From an uncultured Corynebacterium sp. (GTDB lineage Bacteria > Actinomycetota > Actinomycetes > Mycobacteriales > Mycobacteriaceae): 64,000 nucleotides of DNA. Positions 53,562-64,000 of the stretch are shown here, piece after piece. A program made the position numbers and the translations under genes. Location: the NCBI RefSeq assembly GCF_902489365.1, contig NZ_CABTZR010000001.1, positions 15,153 through 79,152 of the forward strand, given 5' to 3'. The notes below the pieces were generated by a model. That model ran no database searches. It was given only the letters and a program-made list of their open reading frames with translations, and was not told the origin of the DNA. How positions within the stretch are numbered: the stretch's first letter is position 1; each line of letters opens with the position of its first letter.

Positions 53562-53669
53562 CTACTTCGAGCTCAGGGACGAACCAGAGATGGTCACGCC
53601 GACGCGGTTGAGCAGCATGATAACGAGGTTGATAACGTCGCCGCTGAGGTCAAGAACGCTAGACAGCAT
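53562..53669 (-). CDS. 35-residue amphipathic microprotein, candidate PorA-type channel former
   Basis: Found by reading the minus strand between the HNH gene and accD4. AAAGGAG stands seven bases before the ATG at 53669, one of the best ribosome-binding sites in the window. The product starts MLSSVLDLSGDVINLVIMLL and ends NRVGVTISGSSLSSK, with a hydrophobic/amphipathic helix, no signal peptide and no cysteine. Short (about 35-45 residue) leaderless amphipathic proteins form the PorA/PorH channels in the mycolate outer layer of corynebacteria, often O-mycoloylated on Ser; a terminator hairpin follows, so this is a monocistronic gene. Assignment as a porin is inference from size, chemistry and position beside mycolate genes. 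Confidence 0.6.
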   Translation of the reverse strand: MLSSVLDLSGDVINLVIMLLNRVGVTISGSSLSSK

Positions 53670-53800
53670 TGAAGTGCTCCTTTGATTGAATTACTAGTCC
53701 TTAAACCTATCGGATAGAACGGGCCCGCACGTTACGCCGAGACACAAAATTCAGCGCGACGACGCAGGCCTTCTTCGCCTCTATCCTGGCTCAGACGACG
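53670..53800 (-). promoter_or_regulatory. Promoter region of the microprotein gene
   Basis: 131 bases with an AT-rich patch directly before the microprotein. A palindrome CTATC-G-GATAG (53707-53717) overlaps GATAGGTTT, which can serve as an extended -10. No -35 is clear. Confidence 0.35.
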
Positions 53801-55344
53801 CTAGAGCGGGGAAATGGTGTGCTTCTTGGGCAGGTCCTTCTCCTGCTTATCGGCCAATTGGCGCAGCGCGCGGCGCAGGGCTAGACGCGACTCGGAGGGC
53901 TTAATCATGCCATCGAGGTAGCCGCGCTCCGCGGCGACATAGGGCGCGGTCATGGTCTCGTCGTAGAAGTCCATGAACATCTTCTTCGTCATGGCGCGCT
54001 GCTCCGGGGTCTCGGCGGCCTCGAGCTGCTTGCCCGCAATCATCACCACGGCGGCGGCAGATCCCATCACGGCGATCTGGGCCGTCGGCCACGCCAAGTT
54101 GATATCACCGGTCAAGTTCTTCGAGCCCATCACGGCATAAGCACCGCCATAAGCTTTGCGCACGATGAGCGAGACCTTCGGCACGGTGGCCTCCACCACC
54201 GCAAACGCGAACTTCGCGCCGCGGTGAATCAAGCCAGCCTTCTCTTGGTCCACGCCCGGCAGGTAACCCGGCGTATCGACCACGAAGACCAGGGGGATGT
54301 TGTAGGCATCGCAGATACGGATAAAGCGCGCGCCCTTATCGGCGGCATCCGCATCAATACAGCCCGCCGAATGCATCGGGTTATTCGCCACAAAACCCAC
54401 GGCCTTGCCATCAATACGGCCAAAGGCGGTGATGACGTTAGGGGCGTAGTTCTCCTGGATCTCGATGAGATCGTCATCGTCGCCAAGCTGCGTGAGCAGG
54501 TCCATCATGTCGTAGCCGGCGTTCGTGTCATCCGGCATGAAGGAATCCAGCTCGGTGTCCTCGGCTACCTCCTCATCAGAAGGCGCATCGAAGACCGGAG
54601 ACTCGTCGAAGCAGGTCAGCGGCAAATGATCCAGCAAGTCACGAACCAGGTCAAAGGCCTCATCTTCCGAGGGCACCACGACGGAGACGTTGCCGTTGAG
54701 CTCCTGCTGGCGAGCGGAACCGAGGTCGTGGGAAGAAATCTCCTCGCCCGTGACCTCCTTGATCACGTTCGGGCCCGTCACGTACATCTCCGCCTCACCA
54801 TCGACGGCGATGATGAAGTCCGTGGTCACCGGCGCATACACCGCACCACCAGCGGACTTGCCCATCATGATGGAAATCTGCGGGCTGCGGCCACTAAGCG
54901 GCAGCTGGCGGCGGGCAATCTCGGAGTACATGGCCAAAGACGTCACCGCATCCTGGATGCGCGCACCACCGGAATCCTGGATACCGATAACCGGGCAGCC
55001 AATCTTGATGGCCAAATCCATGATGTCGGTGACCTTCTTACCAAAGGTCACGCCCACGGATCCGCCGTAGACGGTCTTATCGTGCGCGTAGATACACACC
55101 GGGCGGCCATTGATGCGGCCGTGGCCGGTCACCACGCCGTCGGAGTAAATCGCGTCCGGGTCACCGGGGGTCTTGCCCAGGGCGCCGGTTTCGACGAAGG
55201 AGCCTTCGTCGAGAAGCGCGGCGATGCGTTGGCGCGGCGTCGAGCGCCCGGCCTCGTCGCGGCGGGCACGGGAGCGCTCGCTGCCGGGGTCTTGGGCGCG
55301 CTCGAGGCGCTCGCGCAGGTCCGCTAGCTTGTCAGCGGTGCTAG

Positions 55345-55348
<4 letters not shown>
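53801..55348 (-). CDS. accD4: Acyl-CoA carboxylase beta subunit AccD4
   Basis: 515 residues from GTG 55348, which overlaps the pks13 stop by four bases (GTGA). Two carboxyltransferase half-domains carry the oxyanion-hole segments IQDSGGARIQDA with GKSAGGAVYAP (N-half) and VDTPGYLPGVDQE with KAYGGAYAVMGS (C-half). AccD4 with AccA3, AccD5 and AccE carboxylates a long-chain acyl-CoA to the malonyl-type extender for mycolic acid condensation by Pks13. The order fadD32-pks13-accD4 is the conserved Corynebacteriales mycolate locus, which supports this over propionyl-CoA carboxylase. Confidence 0.93.
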
Positions 55349-60123
<4,775 letters not shown>

Positions 60124-60282
60124 AAATCTCTAGCTTTCTTACGCGGACTAAAACTAACTAAATGTGCGGTCGATTTTGCGCAGCACAAAAGCGCGCACAT
60201 CGATGCGTCTATAGGGGTTATCGGACGATTATCTCACTTTGTTAACTTGGGTTTCATAACCGACATACCCACAGGCAGCGGC

Positions 60283-60319
60283 AACCCCCGCCCCCACGGC
60301 TAGCGCGGGAACGGGGGTT
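60283..60319. terminator. Hairpin between pks13 and fadD32
   Basis: AACCCCCG and CGGGGGTT form an 8-bp perfect stem around a 21-base GC-rich loop, 24 bases after the fadD32 stop. There is no U-run, so it may only partly stop transcription, allowing read-through from fadD32 into pks13. The rest of the 219-base gap (60124-60342) holds the AT-rich likely pks13 promoter near 60130-60260. Confidence 0.5.
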
Positions 60320-60342
60320 GAAAAGGCGTGGTTTCGGAAGGC

Positions 60343-62202
60343 CTAGGAAGCGAGGTAGCTCTTCTTGGCCACGCGGCGAGCAATCTTGCCCGAGGAGGTG
60401 CGCTTGATCTCGTTAGCGCTGAACCACTGGATGACGGCCGGGGTCACACCGTGGTGCGCGGAGACTGCGGAGCGGATGGCCTCGGATGCGGCGGCGTCAT
60501 CGGCCGGGTTGGCGTTGTCGGCGCGCTCGATGAGCAGCACGAGCTCCTCGGTGCTGCCGCCCTCCACAGAGAAGGCCGCGATGGAGTCCGCGCGCACGTG
60601 GTCCGAGGCTTCCTGCACGGTGCCTTCGATGTCCTGCGGGTAGTGGTTGCGACCAGCCACCACGATGAGGTCTTTGAGGCGACCGGTGATGTAGAGCTGG
60701 TTATCCACGATGGCCGCCAGGTCACCGGTGGCCAACCAGTTGTTATCCTCCGGCGCGTTCGGCACGCGGGAGCCCTCCGCCAGGCGCTCCCCCAGCGTGT
60801 TGTGGAAGGTCGAGGAGGTTTCCTCCGCGCGGTCCAGGTAGCCGGCTGCGCGGTTATCACCGTGGAGCCAGATTTCGCCCACTCGGCCATCCGGCAACTC
60901 GGCCTTGGTCTCTGGGTCCACGATGGTCAGGTGCTGGGCCACCACGCTCTGACCACAGGAGGCATAGGCCACGGAGTCGGCGGACTTTTCGACGATGACC
61001 GCTTCGCCCTCGGCCAGACGCTCGCGGTCGAAGTGGGAGATGATCGGGCGCTCCGGTGTCTGCGGGGTGGTCACAATCAGCGAAGCCTCCGCCATGCCAT
61101 AGGACGGGCGCAGGGCATCGCGGCGCAGGCCGTATTCTTCCTTGCCGAAGACCTCCCAGAAGGAGTTCACCGCGGACTCCGTGACCGGCTCCGAGCCGAT
61201 GACGATGCCATCGACCTTGCTGAAGTCCACCTCTTCGCCTGCCGCCGGGGCGCCATAGCGTGCGGCGAGCTCGAGGGCGAAGTTAGGAACCACGGCGTAG
61301 GTTCCCTGTAGTTGCTCATCGATGGGTTGGCGCTTGAGCTGGTCAATCCACCGCTTGGGCTGCTGGACGAAGTCACGCGGCGTCATGATCTCCAAGTTGA
61401 CGCCCAGGATGGTCACGAAGACCGCCAGGATGATGCCCATATCGTGGTGCATCGGCAGCCAGGACACCACGCGGGCCGGCAGCTTGATCTGCACCGCGGT
61501 GAAGATCTGCAGCACGTTGGTCATGATGTTGCGGTTGGTCAGCAGCACGCCCGCCGGGGTGCGGGTGGAACCGGATGTGTACTGCAGGAAGGCGGGCTGG
61601 TCCAGCGGCGCGGTCTGCAGCGCGGCAAGCGCGGCCTTGCCTTCCTCCGTCTCCAGCGGGTTGACCCAGCTCTGCGCCAGGGAATCCGGCAGGGAGTCGA
61701 TGGAAATGATGCGCGGGCGCTCGGCCGCCGGGCGGTCCGAGAAGTACGCGCGGTTGGCGGCAGCGGAAAGGTTGTTGGTCAGCACGATCGACGGGTTGGC
61801 ATCCCCGAAGACCGCCCGCAGATGATCGGTGTGGCCGGGCTCGTTCGGATCATAGAGCGGAATTGGGGTCATGCCGGCGTACATCGCGCCCAGGAAGCCG
61901 AAGATGTACTCAGGGGAGTTGCCCGCCAGGATGGCGACGCGGTCCCCCATTGTGCCCACCTGCTGCAGGCGTGCGGCCACCGCCTTGATGCGGGTGTTGA
62001 CCTGGGAGCGGGTGATATCGCGCGGGGTGCCCTCCGGGTTATCGCTAAAGACCCACTGGCGCATCACCGGGCGATCCGGGATTCCGGCCTGCTGCTCCGC
62101 GGCATAGACGTGTTCGGCGAGGCCCGCCAACGTGAGGTGAGGCGGCAGGGCGATGTTGCCCTTCTCGTCGAAGAACTGGCCGATCAAGGCTTTCAGGTCC
62201 AT
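60343..62202 (-). CDS. fadD32: Long-chain fatty acyl-AMP ligase FadD32
   Basis: 619 residues from ATG 62202 (MDLKALIGQFFDEKG), with AGGAG eight bases upstream. Adenylation motifs: LQYTSGSTRTPAGV (P-loop), SWLPMHHDMG, YGMAEASLIV, WLATGDLAAI and GRNHYPQDIE, the last being typical of fatty acyl-AMP ligases. FadD32 activates a fatty acid as acyl-AMP and loads it on the N-terminal ACP of Pks13. The insertion in the N-domain that separates acyl-AMP from acyl-CoA ligases appears to be present (~residues 320-350), but this is by eye. Confidence 0.95.
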   Translation of the reverse strand: MDLKALIGQFFDEKGNIALPPHLTLAGLAEHVYAAEQQAGIPDRPVMRQWVFSDNPEGTPRDITRSQVNTRIKAVAARLQQVGTMGDRVAILAGNSPEYIFGFLGAMYAGMTPIPLYDPNEPGHTDHLRAVFGDANPSIVLTNNLSAAANRAYFSDRPAAERPRIISIDSLPDSLAQSWVNPLETEEGKAALAALQTAPLDQPAFLQYTSGSTRTPAGVLLTNRNIMTNVLQIFTAVQIKLPARVVSWLPMHHDMGIILAVFVTILGVNLEIMTPRDFVQQPKRWIDQLKRQPIDEQLQGTYAVVPNFALELAARYGAPAAGEEVDFSKVDGIVIGSEPVTESAVNSFWEVFGKEEYGLRRDALRPSYGMAEASLIVTTPQTPERPIISHFDRERLAEGEAVIVEKSADSVAYASCGQSVVAQHLTIVDPETKAELPDGRVGEIWLHGDNRAAGYLDRAEETSSTFHNTLGERLAEGSRVPNAPEDNNWLATGDLAAIVDNQLYITGRLKDLIVVAGRNHYPQDIEGTVQEASDHVRADSIAAFSVEGGSTEELVLLIERADNANPADDAAASEAIRSAVSAHHGVTPAVIQWFSANEIKRTSSGKIARRVAKKSYLAS

Positions 62203-62327
62203 GTGGGAAAGCTCCTTCGTAGGGTAGAGAGGGGCGCGCACCCCTGCTTCACGTACTTTTGACATTAAAAATATCAGAAGGGGTGTGCCGAACGTTACAT
62301 GGCGCGCGGGCGGGACGTCGTCAAGCG

Positions 62328-63272
62328 CTACTGCGCGTCGATGATGTCCTTGGCCCACTGCGTCACCCACTGGTTGGCCGTGGCGCCGTCGATGACGTCC
62401 GGATTGTAGGCATACAGTGCATGAACACCGTTGGCATCGATGAGGTCGCGCGCGCGTTCGAGCCCGTTGCTCACGTCCAGCGGGGCATCGCAGATGGAGT
62501 CATTCGGCGCGCAGATTTGGAAAGTGCGGTCCGCCAGCGCTCCGAAGCCGTTGGCACGCTCGCCACGCATCGTGGCGCCCGGAACGATGCCCTGAATCAA
62601 GGTCGATACCGGCTGCAAGGCAATCTCCGCGCCCACGCCGCCGACGTGCGCGCCCGGGTTAATGCCCACGCCGTCTTGGCGCCGGCCGTCCGCAATGAGC
62701 GCCACGCCCGCCACGTTCTCTGCGGGGATGGGCCCGTTGCCGCCACCAATCCTGTCCGCCACATCGCCCGCAATGACCGCACCCTGCGAAAAGCCACTCA
62801 GGATGAACTTCGTGTCCGGGCAGGTCTCGTGCATGTAGGTCAGCTCGCCCTCGAGGCGCGAGGTGCCTTCATTGCGGGAATCGTCGTAGCTCATCTCGTG
62901 CTGCGCGTTGATGTTCTTAAACTGCGCGGTATAAGGCAGTGTCCACACCTTGACGTCCTCGGGGACGTAGGCCTCCTTCAGGGGATTCGTGATCGACAGC
63001 ATGAAGGAATTCGGGTTCGCGCCCGGGTTGATCGGATCATCGTCCGCAGCGGATTCCCACGTTCCCGGCGCGGAGATAAATTCCACGCGCGGGCACCAGT
63101 CCGGCTGCTCGGGGGCCGTGTTGTCCTCCTCCTGGGAAGGGGCAGGCTCCGCAAGGTTTCCTTGTTCCCCTTCCCCGCGGGGATTGAGGAAGTGAACCGC
63201 TCCCCCGCCGATCAGGGCGAGGAGGACGACCACGGCAAGGACGGTCAGAGTGTTACGCATGGTTTTACGCAT
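62328..63272 (-). CDS. Cutinase-like lipase/thioesterase (Rv3802c type)
   Basis: 314 residues. An N-terminal helix (LTVLAVVVLLALIGGGAVHFL) anchors it or acts as a signal; an acidic linker follows. The cutinase fold has the nucleophile in SGFSQGAVIAGDVADRIGGG (Ser ~163), an Asp near CAPNDSICD and a His in NGVHALYAY. Position before fadD32 is that of Rv3802c, an essential mycobacterial envelope lipase/thioesterase that regulates mycolate synthesis. A second ATG four codons in is possible. It probably acts on lipids in the periplasmic space. Confidence 0.88.
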   Translation of the reverse strand: MRKTMRNTLTVLAVVVLLALIGGGAVHFLNPRGEGEQGNLAEPAPSQEEDNTAPEQPDWCPRVEFISAPGTWESAADDDPINPGANPNSFMLSITNPLKEAYVPEDVKVWTLPYTAQFKNINAQHEMSYDDSRNEGTSRLEGELTYMHETCPDTKFILSGFSQGAVIAGDVADRIGGGNGPIPAENVAGVALIADGRRQDGVGINPGAHVGGVGAEIALQPVSTLIQGIVPGATMRGERANGFGALADRTFQICAPNDSICDAPLDVSNGLERARDLIDANGVHALYAYNPDVIDGATANQWVTQWAKDIIDAQ

Positions 63273-63326
63273 GAAGAAGTTTCTACCTTGGGAAGGTGCG
63301 GGATTGGCTGGAAAATCCCTGCCACA

Positions 63327-63845
63327 TTACTGAGCGCAGAGCGCGCGGCCCTGCTCGGTGATGAGCTGGACGAGTTCTTCGTGGCCGAGTTCACTGCGGC
63401 CCTGCTCGATGAGCTGCCCAGCCACCGCGGGCACGGTGACGGTATCGCCCTGGCAGGAGGCTTGTGCTGCGCCCACCAGCTGGTCTTCTACGCCGTCGAC
63501 GTTCACGCCCTTCTCAGCCACTGCGGCCAGGAAGTCCTGGTCCGGGCCTTGTTCAGGCGCGGGCGCGGGAATTTCGGAGATCTCGCGCGCGCCGCGGTCC
63601 TCCGGCTCGTCTTCCTGCGCTCGCTCACTCTGCTCGGAGGGGGACCCCGACGCTGAGCTGGCCGACGCCTTGCTTGCCGACGATTCACCGCTCGCCCCCG
63701 AGGAGCGCTCCAGCGGCGCCACCGACGTTTCGGTGGCCTCACCTTCCTCGACGGTGGCGGAACCGCAGCCGGTCAGCAGCGCGCCGGCGGCCAACAACAC
63801 GGCCGCGCCGGCTGTCGCAGCGGGACGGGCGGAGAAAAATCGCAT
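63327..63845 (-). CDS. Lipoprotein with DUF732-like domain
   Basis: 172 residues. Lipobox LLTGCGS (Cys ~26), a Ser/Ala/Glu linker (~40-90) and a small helical domain (~100-172) with two cysteines, FLAAVAEKGVNVDG...SCQGDTV...ALCAQ, as in DUF732 proteins of actinobacteria. It lies eight bases after the mycolyltransferase stop and 54 before the cutinase gene, so it is part of the same transcription unit. Its function is unknown; a role beside mycolyltransferases is possible. Confidence 0.8.
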   Translation of the reverse strand: MRFFSARPAATAGAAVLLAAGALLTGCGSATVEEGEATETSVAPLERSSGASGESSASKASASSASGSPSEQSERAQEDEPEDRGAREISEIPAPAPEQGPDQDFLAAVAEKGVNVDGVEDQLVGAAQASCQGDTVTVPAVAGQLIEQGRSELGHEELVQLITEQGRALCAQ

Positions 63846-63853
63846 GGCCGTCC

Positions 63854-64000
63854 CTACTTCTTATCCGCCTGAACCTGACCCATGACCTTGCGGATAACAC
63901 CGTGCTGGAAGGTCTGGGTCAGCCCGCCGGCCGGGATCGTTGCATAATCCTCGGTGGGCCAGCCGAACTCGCCCTGTTCGTATGCCGTCTTCTGCTTGAA
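63854..64000 (-). CDS. C-terminus of an LGFP-repeat mycolyltransferase (start outside window)
   Basis: The 48 residues that are visible end GQVQADKK and contain the repeat FGWPTEDYATIPAGGLTQTF, the LGFP/FGWP repeat found at the C-terminus of the corynebacterial trehalose corynomycolyltransferase Cop1/PS1 (antigen 85 fold). LGFP repeats probably hold the enzyme at the wall. The catalytic domain is off the right edge, so the identification rests on the repeat and on the locus order, which matches C. glutamicum cop1 upstream of fadD2/pks. Confidence 0.75.
   Translation of the reverse strand, partial: FKQKTAYEQGEFGWPTEDYATIPAGGLTQTFQHGVIRKVMGQVQADKK

Overview
This is a high-GC actinobacterial chromosome segment, almost certainly from a Corynebacterium. 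The mycolic-acid locus accD4-pks13-fadD32-cutinase at the right end, a CmpL1/MmpL3-type exporter, AftD, DUF2613 and DUF3068 proteins, GTP-dependent PEP carboxykinase and a corynebacterial-type sortase/pilus cluster all point there. The pili suggest the C. striatum/aurimucosum/minutissimum neighbourhood, but that species-level statement is only a guess.

Layout. 0-5.4 kb: end of a nucleosidase gene, two tandem LppP/LprE-type lipoproteins, and a cysH-cysD-cysN sulfate-activation operon behind a McbR-like operator. On the other side of that operator is an eroded ferredoxin/NADP reductase. CysH has lost three of the four cysteines that bind the iron-sulfur cluster in the usual actinobacterial enzyme. 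5.4-10.8 kb: a heterodimeric ABC exporter and a three-gene DUF6230/DUF6114 cell-envelope operon. 10.8-21.5 kb: an Fe-S oxidoreductase with a long Ala/Pro/Thr repeat tail, a CPA2 antiporter, a DUF1707 protein, AlaT, a 13E12/HNH protein, a YibE/F protein, UDP-sugar dehydrogenase and Dcd. 21.5-30.5 kb: tRNA-Gly(CCC) followed by a SpaDEF-like pilus locus. The locus has a major pilin, class C sortase, base pilin and tip pilin on the minus strand, and a second class C sortase inverted and convergent with them. Upstream of the major pilin lie a TATAAT promoter with a perfect dyad in the spacer and an 11-nt homopolymer just downstream of the predicted start point.

30.5-35.2 kb: an ABC exporter, a VanW protein and a GH3 lipoprotein. 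35.2-53.3 kb is an envelope-lipid region: universal stress protein, DUF2613, AftD, TmaT-like acyltransferase, DUF3068, a GT-C-like membrane protein, a GT4 glycosyltransferase, an MtrP-like methyltransferase, pckG, then trmB-NYN-cmpL1-flippase-like-DUF3054 (the pckA/trmB/mmpL3 order known from mycobacteria) and a second HNH protein. 53.3-64 kb: an unlisted 35-residue amphipathic microprotein with an excellent ribosome-binding site (a candidate PorA-type channel former), then accD4, pks13, fadD32, a Rv3802c-type cutinase, a lipoprotein and the C-terminal end of an LGFP-repeat mycolyltransferase.

Functionally the right half is a mycolate factory. AccD4 supplies carboxylated acyl-CoA, FadD32 supplies acyl-AMP, Pks13 condenses them, TmaT, MtrP and CmpL1 modify and export the trehalose ester, and the mycolyltransferase attaches it to arabinan built by AftD and others. 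The most interesting items for follow-up are the FeS-less CysH with the collapsed fpr gene, the pilus promoter with homopolymer tract and dyad, the paired hairpins behind the major pilin, and the 35-residue microprotein. All functional assignments rest on sequence patterns I can see and on recalled family knowledge; no database search was run.
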